Positions 14,993 through 26,763 of a DNA stretch of 64,000 bases are shown one piece after another. The notes below the pieces were generated by a model. It ran no database searches. It saw only the letters and a list, made by a program, of their open reading frames with translations, and had not been told where the DNA came from. Source of the stretch: Sesamum alatum (taxonomy: Eukaryota > Streptophyta > Magnoliopsida > Lamiales > Pedaliaceae); assembly GCA_034509735.1 (NCBI GenBank), contig JACGWO010000007.1, positions 2,046,001 to 2,110,000 of the forward strand, given 5' to 3'. How positions within the stretch are numbered: the stretch's first letter is position 1; each line of letters starts with the position of its first letter. Position numbers and translations under genes: made by a program.

Positions 14993-15270
14993 GCGATAAT
15001 TATATTTACACTTCACAATCTGTGATCTATTTATACAAATCACTCATGTCTTTTGGATAATTATAAATACCGTTCAAAAACGTCAACATCATCCGCACAA
15101 ACAACCCTTTAATTTTGAAAATCAAACACACCCCCCCCCCAAAAGCGTCAATAGTATTACACAAACTACCACTACTTTTTGGCTGTAATGGGTGGTTTCT
15201 GTAATTATACAAAAGGCATGAGTGACTTGTGTAAACATACCATAGGTAAGGTGGTGTAAATATATTTATC
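14993..15270. mobile_element. fold-back MITE, family B
   Basis: Left arm gcgataattatatttacact with ctcatgtcttttggataat. Right arm acaaaaggcatgagtgactt ending ggtgtaaatatatttatc, inverted relative to the left. It includes a poly-C tract at about 15130-15140. Related copies lie at 19756, 29797 and 60834. Confidence 0.65.
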
Positions 15271-15697
15271 TATTTTTTTTTATTAATACGATGGTAAAAA
15301 TCAAGAAGTTCTCTTATAAAAGAGAGAAGTGACGCCGATTCAATCATTTGATTCTGGTTTTTGAGTTATGCCATATTCGCAAAACTTTAATATTGAGATA
15401 AAGTTGTCACCAAATGTTGTAGTGTAATAATGACAAGGGTTGAATGTTGCTACAATAACTCTGTGGGTTTGGATCTTTATATAAGGTGTTTGGTGGAACT
15501 AAACGTACTTTCAGACTTATATTTGTTGAATTATAGCACCCTGTAGTAAGATTGTGGAGTTTTTCGTTATCATTCATTCACGTTTCTAGTTTTTCCATTT
15601 TTTTTATAATAAAAAAATAACGTAAATGAGCTAAAGTTATTCGGTCTGACTAGAGGCAATGGATGGTGAAATTGTCATAGTAATCTAATATTTATAC

Positions 15698-16153
15698 GGA
15701 GAAATAACACTTTTCGTCCTGTAACTTAGGGCCTTTCCACTTTTGATCCCATTGATTATGGGATTCTCACTTTTGGTCTCATAACTTTTAAAAAGTAGCA
15801 CTTTTGGTCCCATGCCACCTCTCCATTAGATTTTTAAACGAAAAACACCACGTGCTTAGCAGGTGGCCGTTAGGGACTTTGCACTTTTGGTCCCATATGT
15901 TATGGGATTATCACTTTTAGTCCTATTTGTTATAAAATTTTCACTTTTAGTCCGGTAACTTTCAAAAAATAACACTTTTGGTCCCATGCACTTAACAGTC
16001 ACGTGGCACTTTATGTTCAATATTTAAGGGAAAGTGTCATGGATCGAAAATGCTACTTTTTGAAAGTTACAGGACCAAAAGTGAGAATTCCGTAACCAAT
16101 GGGACCAAAATTAAAAAGATCCTAAATTATGGGATGAAAAATGCTATTTCCCC
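15698..16153. mobile_element. fold-back MITE, family C
   Basis: The left arm begins ggagaaataacacttttcgt and the reverse complement of the right arm begins ggggaaatagcatttttcat. The arms match for roughly 130 bp and repeat the phrase cacttttggtccca. Flanks tatttatac (15689-15697) and tatttcatac (16154-16163) look like a 9 bp target duplication with one inserted base. Confidence 0.7.
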
Positions 16154-16163
16154 TATTTCATAC

Positions 16164-17592
16164 ATTTCCTCTAAGTTAGGCCCCGTTCAAATTTAACTTA
16201 ATTTTTTCATTTATAAAATTATATCTAAACTCGACTCCAATGTAAAATCAGTCAATTTTGAATAAGTTATAGTTAATTCGAATAAAATTTTAACTCTACT
16301 AACTTAACAATTGTATACATTTTTTCTTATTACAAAGTCCGATGAATCTCAAATCTTATAAACACAGATAAAAGTTTACAAGTCTGATTTATCATAATCA
16401 ACAAACCAAATTTAATAAACTTGAGCAAAATGTGCAAAGGTCCATAAGATTTTTTTTGGTAAAACTTTTGTCCTTTTTTTGTCCTGAAAATAATATATAA
16501 TTGATGCTTTACACGTTAACTTCCGTACAGTAGAGAAATCGTACGCCAGAGTGAAGATCATGTCCACGTAGAGGGACAGAAAAAATTCTACAAAATCGTG
16601 ATAAAATAATAATGGGTCCCATACCTTTTCTTAGAAAGTAGTGGAAATTGTGATTGAGACTCTGACTTTGATGTGAAGTGCGACTTCTGCTTTGCTGTGT
16701 GCGATTCAAGAGATATGGGAAAATCCAGCCACCCAATGCGCTTTCAGATCTTGATACACTCTGCCCCACACGATTATCCCTATTTTATTTTACATATTAG
16801 ACTCTTTTTAATATATATATATATATTTATTATAGAATTATTCTCGTTCAAAATAAAGATATGAATGGATGTGTCTCGACTGTCTTAAATCAAGTTTGAT
16901 CATACTTAATATATTACATAAGTATAATATATTTGTCATGTAATTGACACGGCAATAAAAACATAAACTATTTGAAGACACTCAAAACCTCTTATAAGGT
17001 CTTTGACTATTTTAGAAGGAATTGAATCTTTTGTTGTAAATCGTATTTCATCTCCTACTCCATTCATTATATACACATCACGAGTATAAAATTATTCATT
17101 AAATAAAATACATGATATCATTATTATGCACGTGGCGTGTGTGTACGAAACGGGATGGAAAATAGAATATGAATTTGCAAAAGCAAAATCCAATTCAAAG
17201 AACCTTAATGAACTAGCTAGATCATTTGGAGAAATGCATGAAAACCATGTTGATGACAACAAAACCACATGGTTCTCTCTATAGCTCAACATATATTGAA
17301 GGTCCAACAAAACTCATCCCTTCTTACAACTGCAGTAGTCAAGTTCTTGGATAATCAAAACTCCATCACATTAAACAACGAAAACGGGACGTTAACGCTA
17401 CAGAATCGATGATGTAAAAACGATGCATCGATCAAAAAACCATACTCATGATAATACCCTAAAACAGAACATATATACACAAACATAGACGTACAGACAA
17501 CATATATTGATCAGATGATCTAGTTAACAACAAGAACGCCACAAGCCGTCATCCGGGCTCTCTCTCTCTCAAAATCTAGTTAATACAGTTGA
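16164..17592. other. spacer without recognisable gene
   Basis: Short reading frames at 16509-16864 have no family match or splice support. The last 200-300 bases probably include the 3' UTR of the minus-strand CONSTANS-like gene. Confidence 0.5.
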
Positions 17593-19326
17593 TCAAAAAG
17601 TCGGGACAACACCATACGACACATCACCAGATATTAGTGAATCAACCTCAAGCTCGGACCGCTTAGCAAACCTCCCTTTGATCCTCGGTCTGGTTTCTGC
17701 ATACGCCTTTCTTGAGGCGTACCGTATTGTTTTCTCAAACTTTCTGTTCTTTCTTTTCTCTCTGTACCTCAACACCCTCGCTTCTCTGTCGACCCCAGAG
17801 ACGGGGGTGGGGATAGCTTCGGTCTTGGCGAAGGTGTTGGATACATCGGCCATGGCGTTGTGGTCCGGGACGACTCCCACGTCCAACGATGAACAAGATA
17901 CCTGTCATAGATTTTTGTAAGATTTTTTCAAGTTGTTGACAAGATACATGGTACTTAGGTCTAAGGTTGTTGATTGCTAGGCAGTAAGCTCATCTTGAGT
18001 TCATTACACACTTCATTGATCAGGATTCAATGTAAACAAATAGGTAATTAACCATAACCAATTTAATTAATACGTACTATACGCATAAAGTATATATTCC
18101 TTCGTATTTACACGTACAAGTGTTGTATATTAGATAATAAAGCTTGACTTAGTTGGCGAAGCTAAAACCGACCTCGTAGTTAAGAGATCATGTGTTCGAA
18201 TCCCACTAATGGATGATTATTTGTTGATCAATTGTATTATTAATTAATTATACAAATTTGATATTGATAATTGATGTATATTAACCGTTATTAATTAAAA
18301 TTTATAATATAATTATAATTGACTCACTTAAAAGATCGTGACGGATAATACGAAATAAAATACAAAATGAATCTCCCTATACTCAATAATTATTTTTTTT
18401 AAATTTTATTTTTTGGCAATAAATAAAAGAGCATTAAATTCAATTTAGCCTAGCACAATTACTTTACGCAACAAACTTTTGACTTTTAGCTGATCAAATT
18501 AATTACTTGGATCAAATTGTTCTAGCAAGTTCTTTGGAAAAATTAATTACCTAAATAAATAAAATTAAATAAACAGGAAATAATAATAATAATAATAATA
18601 ATAATAAGGATTAAGAAATCATACACTTTGGCTAATGGACTGTGAGGTGAAGTTATACATGAAAGGCTTGGATCCCGGATAGTCCACATCATACGTGGGA
18701 AACCCGTCAACGACCGGACCTGGGTACTGACCCGACCCGTATTCGTTCTTGTTCTGAACCGGCACGACTCTATCGGAGGAATACTCTTTCTTCTCATGGT
18801 TAATTGGCTTCTGCTCTCCGGGTATCAGATCAAGGTCCAGATACGGATCCATATCGCTAAACAAATACTCCACAGACTTGTATTCGGGTGACCCGGCGTC
18901 CTCATCCAACTTACTATTCGGGTCGGGGAGGAGCCACGACGCAGCCTCGGCTTCCTCCTCGGAGACTTCCTCCTCCGCCGCTGCGGCGGAGGAGGAGGAC
19001 TTTGTGGCGGAAGCGGCGTCGTAGAAGGGGACGATAGGGAGGCGCTCGTGGCGGCGGGCGAGGGGATTCGCGGAGTGTATGTCGCGGTCGCAGGTGGCGC
19101 AGAGGGCGGCGGCGTCAGCCTTGCAGGTGACGGAGGCGGGGGCCTGCTCGCAGACCTCGCAGACCCAGACGCGGGCGTGGCGGGACGCGAGCTTGTTGGC
19201 AGCGTGGACTTTGGCGTCGCAGGGTACGCAGAGGAAGGCGGAGTCAGCTCGGCAGAAGACGGTGGCGGGGGCCGTCTTGCAGGAGTCGCACAGCTTCGCC
19301 GTCAAGCTCCAGGTCTCGCCCCCCAT
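17593..19326 (-). CDS. CONSTANS-LIKE zinc-finger transcription factor (COL4 type)
   Basis: Nuclear transcription factor of 336 residues. Exons in gene order: 18625..19326 and 17593..17901 (complement), joined in phase 0 across a 723 bp intron. Two adjacent B-boxes (about residues 13-98) begin [14 protein letters not shown] and [14 protein letters not shown] with all zinc-binding Cys/His spacing intact. An acidic, variable middle follows, then a CCT domain at about 273-315 ([19 protein letters not shown]) for DNA/NF-Y and COP1 contacts. The extreme C-terminus YGVVPTF is the VP motif that COP1 recognises in this family. The two-exon structure and tandem B-boxes place it in group I (CO, COL1-5), nearest to COL3-5; context favours COL4 (At5g24930). 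The start at MGGETW is preferred over an in-frame Met 11 codons upstream because homologues begin close to the first B-box. Confidence 0.94.
18135..18340 (+). mobile_element. SINE-like element with tRNA-type internal promoter, in the COL intron
   Basis: A box-A-like stretch, ttagttggcgaag (18149-18161), and a box-B match, gtgttcgaatccc (18192-18204), are spaced about 30 bp apart as in tRNA-derived SINE heads. An AT-rich body follows. It lies antisense within the only intron of the CONSTANS-like gene. The 3' boundary is uncertain and no clear target duplication was seen. Confidence 0.45.
18580..18606. repeat. (TAA)n microsatellite
   Basis: About nine TAA units in the COL intron, close to the exon 1 donor. 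Confidence 0.9.
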
Positions 19327-19755
19327 TTTTCTTGATTCCTGTAATTTTTCTCTGCACAATTTCGATCTTTCCGATCACTTTGTGGTGAGAGAAACGGCGA
19401 TGGGGTTTTGAAGTGTGATTGCTTTTAAGAGTGTTGGAGCGATGGAAGTATAAACTAGTAGGAATAGACCCTCTCGTTCGGACAAGCAAGACAACTAGGG
19501 GTATGGGAGATTTGGAGATCAACTAATGAGGGGATGACACGTGGTGAAGTCTTAGCCAGATAAAAAAGCTTGATTTTTTCTTTTTTTTTTGGGGTGGGAT
19601 AATTAAAAGGTTGATGAGGAAATGGGAAATTCTCTATTTAACCAAGAAAAAAGGAGAATAAAAATAAAAGGGAAGGAATGGGATTGATATTTTTTTTTTA
19701 AAAAAAAAAGAATAATGTTGGGGAAAAGAGTTTTTCTATTGAAAATTCATCTTGT

Positions 19756-20006
19756 GGGATAATTATATTTACACTCTTTAACCTATGGTCTATTTACATA
19801 AATTACTCATGTCTTTTGAATAATTATACATACACCACTAGAAATAAGCATTATTTACACATACTACCCCTATTTTTTTTTAAAAAAATTACACTTACAT
19901 CCCTCAAAAGTATCGACATTGTTACATAAACTACTACTATTTTTTTGCTATCAAGGGTGATTTGTATAAATAGACTATAGGTTAGGGGTGAAAATGTAAT
20001 TATCCC
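19756..20006. mobile_element. fold-back MITE, family B
   Basis: Begins gggataattatatttacac and ends atgtaattatccc, the exact inverse of its first bases. The arms continue with ctatggtctatttacataa and its inverted partner. It sits about 430 bp upstream of the CONSTANS-like start codon, so it may fall inside that gene's promoter. Confidence 0.75.
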
Positions 20007-21379
20007 TATTTTATATAATACGTGCATTGAATTTTTTTATATATACAAATAATGGAAATTAGATATATATAAAATATTTATACTATAATAGAAGATGTTG
20101 CAAGGAGAGATTATTATGGTTGTTTGAGAAAGCGTAACATCAAAAGGAGAAAGAAAACAAGGGTTGATTTATGAGGTGGGGGTCCAATATGGGTTGTGGG
20201 AAATTAAAAATATAAATATAAATATAAATATAAATAAATATGTGAATTTATTTTATTTTTTGGGATGGGGAAAGAATAAAGATATAGATGGCTCTTGCAG
20301 GTGTGGTAAAGGCATCATAGGAATTGGCAGCTGAGATGCGCTGCTGCTCTATAGCTCACATTCATTTCATGCTCTCATTGTGATACCCCAAAACACAATA
20401 ACACTCTCAATGCACCCACCCCACCCCACCCTCCAATTTAAATTTTCTTCTTTTTTCTTTTTTTTTTTTCCTCACCAATTTCTATTTTGGTTTCTATTCA
20501 AATGGGGGTGAATTTTTGAAAATATGGCAGTTTGATTTTCATATTTGATCATAAACATCAATTGAGAGTTCTGTTAAGTATGGGGCGAGTTTGGTGAACC
20601 TGAGACTCGCCTATTAAATTTGGAATGGACCCAAGACCTGTCCCCACCTTGAATTTTAGTTTGCCCCTCCTGCTATAAAATTCGTTGAGGTAGGTCTAAC
20701 CCAGCGTACCTATTTCCTTTTTTAAATAAAGATAAGCAAGAAGCAAAGGGGAGCAGTGACGGCAGCGATGGGGAGGCGAGGGCGACGAGCCAAGACAATG
20801 GTTGTAATGGTGAAGGCGGAGAGCCGCGCCGGCATGGGTGAGGTGAGGGAGGTGAGGGAGGAGAGGGAGAGAAATGGTGAGAGAGAAGGGAGAACTAGGG
20901 TTTGGTAGGATTTTTATTTTTATTTTTTTAAATATATAGATATAGTTAAATATTCTCTCTGGATGAGTTCTCATGGACCCAAGAACCCGTCCCAATTCCC
21001 ACTTTTTACCCAAACCCACCCCATTTTTCGGGGGATTCCGGGAGGGTTTTGCCGGGTCTAGGTCCATTGCCACTCCTAGCTTTACTCTTAAAAGATCTCA
21101 TCGTATTCATTCAATTCAACATTGTTACAGTTGCAAGAAACATTTCTGTAGGATATATGTATGTACCATCAATCATCACCATGTTATTAGTTTCAACGGT
21201 CTCTTACAAATATAATTTACTGAAACAGAGGATGAGAAAGAGATACAGGTGTTCGTCTACAATGGCGATCATGGTGTCTTCTGAACAGTGCTTGCCAAGG
21301 AACAGATTTATTTTCTGGTGCTATCTCATCAAAAGCAGCAGAAATACCATCATGGTTTCTACTTCCTTTGCAGAAAAGT
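20007..21379. other. spacer with probable repeat remnants
   Basis: No gene recognised. The section 20560-21070 alternates phrases like gacccaagacctgtccccac and cggggattccgggagggttt, suggestive of a degraded retroelement. A G/C-rich patch at 20750-20870 has no convincing frame. Confidence 0.4.
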
Positions 21380-21598
21380 TCACACATTGATCTGGGGTGT
21401 GATATGCCATGAGTCGGGACTCGTCAAAGTGCAATCTGTTTGGATGTTTAAAAACAAATACTCATTGTTTTCAATAAGCTCATTAGCATCTGCAACGGTG
21501 CAGGCAGTGGCCTGCTCAACCGTCATGGATGCAAGAAGCTTGTCGGGGCAGCTTGGGTTAATGTAAGAACCACCAATAACCGTGTAGTGGCTACAAAG
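21380..21598 (-). CDS. unrecognised open frame, possible terminal exon or gene remnant
   Basis: The minus-strand frame is open for 72 codons and ends in TGA at 21380-21382. It contains YINPSCPDKLLASMTVEQAT and later TDCTLTSPDSWHI. Its amino-acid composition (balanced, Cys- and Asp-containing, not low-complexity) stands out from the surrounding AT-rich spacer, and possible acceptors (ctag, gtag) lie at its upstream edge. No family is recognised and no upstream exon could be joined, so it may be the end of an unseen gene, a fragment, or chance. Nearest gene is the PPR gene on the same strand, about 1.1 kb upstream of it in transcription order. Confidence 0.25.
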   Translation of the reverse strand, partial: LCSHYTVIGGSYINPSCPDKLLASMTVEQATACTVADANELIENNEYLFLNIQTDCTLTSPDSWHITPQINV

Positions 21599-21602
21599 CT
21601 AG

Positions 21603-22694
21603 CCAAGTTGTTTTACACCATCCCCTCTACAAAAATGAAAAAGGTAACTTTAAAGAGATATTCACATGATTTATAATTCGATTGCAAAAGGCTAGCTATT
21701 CAAAGTGATCTGATGTTGTGCGTAAAAAATGGAACTTACCATGAGTGATGACTAATGGTTAAGGAAGCAAACCAGAATACCAGGCCTACTTGACACCAGG
21801 AGGGCCCTAAAAAACCAATGAGAACAAACGAGCAAAAGCTCATCAACCGAACATCCCAAAATAGTGTGTTCAAAAACACCCATGCCCATGTCCCTTGTAT
21901 CATTCGTTTCCAGAAATGTTGAAACTCCAAACTATGTCTGATCACCGGTTTGCGATGATAGTTTCGTTTCCAACTGCTGCATCAAGTTTCTGTGCTTAAA
22001 AGACCTGCTGCATTTTCCCTAAGGTTAACAAAAGAAATTCCTTTTGGTTTTTCAAAGTTCAAAGCAGAAAATTACTTACCCAAGCTTGTTGTATAGGTGG
22101 TATGTTAGATTACTATAGCTGCCAGCACTCTTGTGATCAGATTTTGAACACAAAATATATTCATATGGAACACCATGAGGTAGTAGTTCTCATCACTGGA
22201 TCAAAAACACAGATGCATTGTCCTTTCCGCTTCTGTTGAATTATCAGCAGTCCAAGTGATAATATATATAATTTCTTCCTGCTTGTTGACACACCTACCT
22301 TTGGTTGGAGAAGTTTTATCCCCTGGCCATAAAATTGAACCAGAATAACGTAAGAATGTAATCCAGTAGAATGTAATCCAGTAGAAAAACAAGGCTGTAA
22401 GTCTGGAGTATTGGAATATGGTGTGGCATACAAATGTTGGTTCTTGATCAAATGAAAAGTTACTAGCCATTTATCACAAAGAGGAGAAATAACAAAGAAA
22501 AGATATAGAAAGAACAAGCATCAGATGAAAGAAAGTAAAAACACTAGCAATTAAGGTAGGCAAACTGCAGAATAACAAAGAGAAATACCTCGAGGAGTGG
22601 ACCCCAGCCATAGCAGACAGTAAAAAGCTCCATTGCAAAAATTTGATATCATATTGCGTCGCGATTGGATACATGATTTTCAGTCATAGACTTC
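21603..22694. other. spacer downstream of the PPR gene
   Basis: No gene recognised. The part nearest 22690 is likely the 3' UTR of the PPR gene. Confidence 0.5.
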
Positions 22695-24824
22695 TCAGGT
22701 ACCCTTTCTTGACCAGATTTGATAAAGGTCAAACACTTTATCTAGCTCCCGCATCTTGAAGTATTTCTTCATGAGCACTAGAAATGGCACATGATCAATT
22801 GGTAAACCCGAACTCTGTACCTTGAAAAAGAGCTCTTGTGCCTCCTCCATTTTGTTTCGCATGCAGTAACATTTCAGTAATTCAGTATAAGTTATTATAT
22901 CTGGATTACACCCTCTCCTCAGCATTTCATCATGTAGCTGGAGTGCAGAATTTATGTGACCAAAATTACAAGCAGCACCAATCAACAAATTGTATGTGAC
23001 CAAATCAGGGAAAAGACCATTTAAGATCATCTCTTTCTTCAGATAATGAGCCTTATCGATAATCCCATTTCTTATTTGTGTGTGAATCAGGGCATTGTAT
23101 GTGTAAATGTTAGGCAGAACACCAAATTCAATCATTTGATTTTTCACAGAGAATGCCTTTTCTACATCTCCACATTTCCCATAGGCATCAATTATTACAT
23201 TCCAAATAAGAGGTTTGGGTATAAATGAATTATCCAACATGTGGGAAAGAAAACGATTTGCACTAAGTGCATCCCCCTTTATACACAAACCTTGGATAAT
23301 CATTTTGTAAGTGATGTGATCAGGAGGAACACCCATCCTTGACATAACACTGAAAACATAACAAGCCTCATTAGTCCTGCCTGACTTGCAAAGATTACTA
23401 ATAAGAGTATTGTATGTGAAAATATCTGGAAGGTGGCCGCTTTTAAACATCTCGCACAAGGATTTATATACAAGGTTTATGTCCCCAGTCAGACAGAAAC
23501 CATGAATCATAACATTGTATGCAACAACATCCACCTCTATACCCCTTTGGAATACATCATTCCAACAAGTAAGACCTGCAACCATGTTTCCAGTCTTGAA
23601 ATAACCATCCATAAGTATAGTTGAAGTGATTAAATCTGACGTCTCCCCATCACTACCGTCCTCCAATATTTTCTCAAGCAGCTTTCTTGCATCCTCCAAT
23701 AAGCCCTTCTGGCAAAGGGTATGTACAAGAATATTACAGGAGACTCTATTTGGCCTTATTCCATGGTCAGCCATGGTAGAAAAGAGATCTAGAGCCTTAT
23801 CCACTTTATTGACGAGGCAATAACCACTCATCAAAGTGTTGTAGGTAGCACATGTAGGAGAAGGACCATGGCGTAACATCTCCTTAACAAGCCACTCCGC
23901 CCTCCCCAAGTCACCACTTTTGCAAAGTGCATTTAAAAGGTAATTGTGAGTTAGGACATCAGGAATTCTAAGCTGCTGGACCATTGTCCTCCAAAGCCAT
24001 AAAGCTGTTCCTAACTTACCTTCCAAGCACAAAGCTCTTATCATAGTTATATCACTGCTGTACTTCGTTTCCAAGAAGGCATCACTACTACCAGTATGCC
24101 CCCATGCTATGCTTTCCCTGCAATTTTTCAATTCGAATACATATGCAATAAGCATTTATCAGAGCCATTATGTCCTGATGGATTTCAAATTTTGAGCAAT
24201 TCTTCACATAAATTCCTTCAAACAATTTACAGAAGCCATCTCAATTTCACAGATAGAAATTTCCAACCATGTAATCCGACTACCTACTTCAACTAAAACT
24301 GAGAATTGAGTTAAATTCATTGACACAACAGCTCTACATAAATCGCCAATCAATTAAACTCAACAGAACATACCTCATGGTTTTCAAGCGATCCAAACTA
24401 CCCTTTAACATTGCGTCCAATGCGTTGAAAACTGCGCCCCTCGGCTCTCCTTCCCCATCTGAAATTTCCTTCTTCTCATTTCGATCGCAACTTATACTCC
24501 TAAAATCAGGCACAAGACATGAAACCAAATACATACCATTCTATGCATTTCCAATGACAATGAGTAATCATAAATCAACAAAATGCTCTTACTTGGAGTC
24601 TATCAAGTCCAAGCCAGATTTGGAGCAAAGAAGCTGGGCAAAGTAAACGGAAATTTGATCCTTCAACGAGTCTAGGGCTTGGAAGCTCCCATTCAATATT
24701 CGGAGAAGCAAATAGGATTCTTGCGCAGGTAGTAAAAGCTGAGATTCGAATATTACAACAAAAGGGGGTTAGAATGAAAGTTTTGCAGTCTGATAGAAGA
24801 AATCACGAAACTTACGGATTGCAT
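22695..24824 (-). CDS. P-class pentatricopeptide repeat (PPR) protein
   Basis: RNA-binding helical-repeat protein, 567 residues. Exons in gene order: 24816..24824 (nine bases, MQS), 24593..24738, 24374..24499, 22695..24117 (complement); 1704 nt. The junctions are GT-AG and keep frame, notably AG|G coding R94 at the last one. Roughly ten to twelve 35-residue repeats fill the last exon, with classic signatures such as VLTHNYLLNALCKSG, ATYNTLMSGYC, VAYNVMIHGFC, FTYNTLISNLCKSGRTNEA and VTYNLLI. There is no E or DYW editing extension, so it is a P-class member that would stabilise, splice or translate organelle transcripts. Mitochondrial or plastid targeting is expected, but the N-terminus (MQSLLLPAQ) is not diagnostic. 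Three short 5' introns are unusual because most PPR genes lack introns. It may correspond to At5g24830 by context. Confidence 0.92.
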
Positions 24825-24992
24825 TGGTGGCGGTGGAGCGACGCCTTATAGGGTGGCGGCGGTACGGCGACGGCGGCGGTCTAAGCTGCAGACAGAGTGT
24901 AGATGAAAGGGGGGGTTGGGTCCCCAAGGATGCAAAGGCATTCAATTCCCAAACCGGTTTCCGTAGAACTAGAAACTCGGCTCGGGTGGATA

Positions 24993-25052
24993 AAGCCCAA
25001 TAGTAACTGCTGTATTGGGCCTAGCCCATTTTCAGTATTGGGCTTTGGCCCA
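24993..25052 (-). promoter_or_regulatory. cluster of site II (TGGGCY) elements upstream of the PPR gene
   Basis: TGGGCC or TGGGCT occurs at 25016-25021, 25039-25044 and on the other strand at 24994-24999, 25023-25028 and 25047-25052, 170-230 bp upstream of the PPR start. Such motifs are known in promoters of plant housekeeping and organelle-related nuclear genes, bound by TCP factors. Confidence 0.6.
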
Positions 25053-25129
25053 TATCTAGTATTCGGCTACTTTTCTCATTTAATCCAATCCAGCCCAAAT
25101 CCAAAACAAAAGAGCGTGGCGCCATTTTT

Positions 25130-25560
25130 GTTTGAATTGCAGCATGAATTTATAAACTTTTCTAAAATATCATATTTGAAATTTTGTAAAATAGTATAAG
25201 AAACTTGATAATTCTTTCAGTAAATATATTTGAAAATATAAAATATATAAAATACCCTATCTTATAACATTGCTCATTTCAAGAAAAAAATAAAAATAAG
25301 TGTATTACGGACATTTTAGACAATTCATACATTTTGTATATTACAATAATCACTTTAAGACATTGAGCCTTAATAAATAGTAATAGACATGGATATTTCA
25401 AGGACAAATAGTTGCTCCCGTCTTGCAATTTTTATGGAATTATTAAAGTTCATGGACTATTTTTGCAGACTATATAGTTGATGCACATAAAAACGAATTG
25501 GTTCAAACGGTTGAATAGAAAAAAAAAAAAAAAAACAGAAAAACAAAAAGAGATGAAAGA
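25130..25560. other. AT-rich spacer
   Basis: Nothing recognised. Confidence 0.5.
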
Positions 25561-26263
25561 GCCCTCAAAGGAATGCAACGCAAGGTGCCCAAAAGGCCTA
25601 GTTCAAATAGAACCCCAATAAATCAAGCAGGAAGTATCCCCAGGAAGTAAAATCGGCCCAAAGTTGCCCAAGTAGCCCAAATTGACAAGGTCCAATCCAA
25701 AAAGGTCCTGCAGGCTCACAAGCAAGCTTTGGGACTTGTAATCCTTTAGTCAAAGTAAAAATTCACATTACGTGACGTTCACGAGTGACCTAAGTGACAT
25801 TCACATAGAACCTCTAAATCCACACCCCACAAAATAATAAGATAAGGACCAGTGTGGCACCTTCGACCAGAAGTGACCTCCGAACCAGGATTTCGACTAA
25901 AAGAATGTATCTCCTCAACCATTTTGCCAAAAATTCAAGAAGACATCCCTAACACCAGAAGATATCCTCATCAGCAATGGACTCCACTGAATCCGTGGGA
26001 ACCCTCCACCGAATCTGTGGGGTATTCGATTTATCCAACAGGTTGAGGATTGCCTACAATTTAGAGCCCCCCCCCCCCCTCCCCCAACAAAAAAAAACAA
26101 CTTTAGCTAGAATTGTGACTTTAATTCTTTTAAGTTTTAAGTTTTATACTTTAAACTTCAATTTCATTCTCTCACTTGTATACAAATAATGAGGAATTAC
26201 ACTCTCAATTAATTTCACCATTATTTTGATTACTCCATCTCATCATTTTGTACTCCAATCAGT
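25561..26263. mobile_element. possible LTR retrotransposon terminal sequence, cut by the gap
   Basis: A block of more even base composition (25561-26060), a poly-C/poly-A patch (26067-26098), and an AT-rich tail with ttttaagttttaagttttat. This resembles the untranslated LTR regions of plant retroelements, and the sequence then breaks into N. No coding domains or primer-binding site are visible, so the call is weak. Confidence 0.3.
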
Positions 26264-26763
26264 NNNNNNNNNNNNNNNNNNNNNNNNNNNNNNNNNNNNN
26301 NNNNNNNNNNNNNNNNNNNNNNNNNNNNNNNNNNNNNNNNNNNNNNNNNNNNNNNNNNNNNNNNNNNNNNNNNNNNNNNNNNNNNNNNNNNNNNNNNNNN
26401 NNNNNNNNNNNNNNNNNNNNNNNNNNNNNNNNNNNNNNNNNNNNNNNNNNNNNNNNNNNNNNNNNNNNNNNNNNNNNNNNNNNNNNNNNNNNNNNNNNNN
26501 NNNNNNNNNNNNNNNNNNNNNNNNNNNNNNNNNNNNNNNNNNNNNNNNNNNNNNNNNNNNNNNNNNNNNNNNNNNNNNNNNNNNNNNNNNNNNNNNNNNN
26601 NNNNNNNNNNNNNNNNNNNNNNNNNNNNNNNNNNNNNNNNNNNNNNNNNNNNNNNNNNNNNNNNNNNNNNNNNNNNNNNNNNNNNNNNNNNNNNNNNNNN
26701 NNNNNNNNNNNNNNNNNNNNNNNNNNNNNNNNNNNNNNNNNNNNNNNNNNNNNNNNNNNNNNN
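26264..26763. other. assembly gap, 500 N
   Basis: Exactly 500 unknown bases, a placeholder length rather than a measured one. Confidence 0.99.

Noticed and set aside
19048..19411. Plus-strand frames opposite COL exon 1
   Set aside because: Shadow frames caused by the GC-rich third positions of the real minus-strand exon.
24118..24155. In-frame Met (MLIAYVFEL) as start of the PPR protein
   Set aside because: It lies in an intron; a clean acceptor at 24118 joins upstream exons in frame to ESIAWGH.
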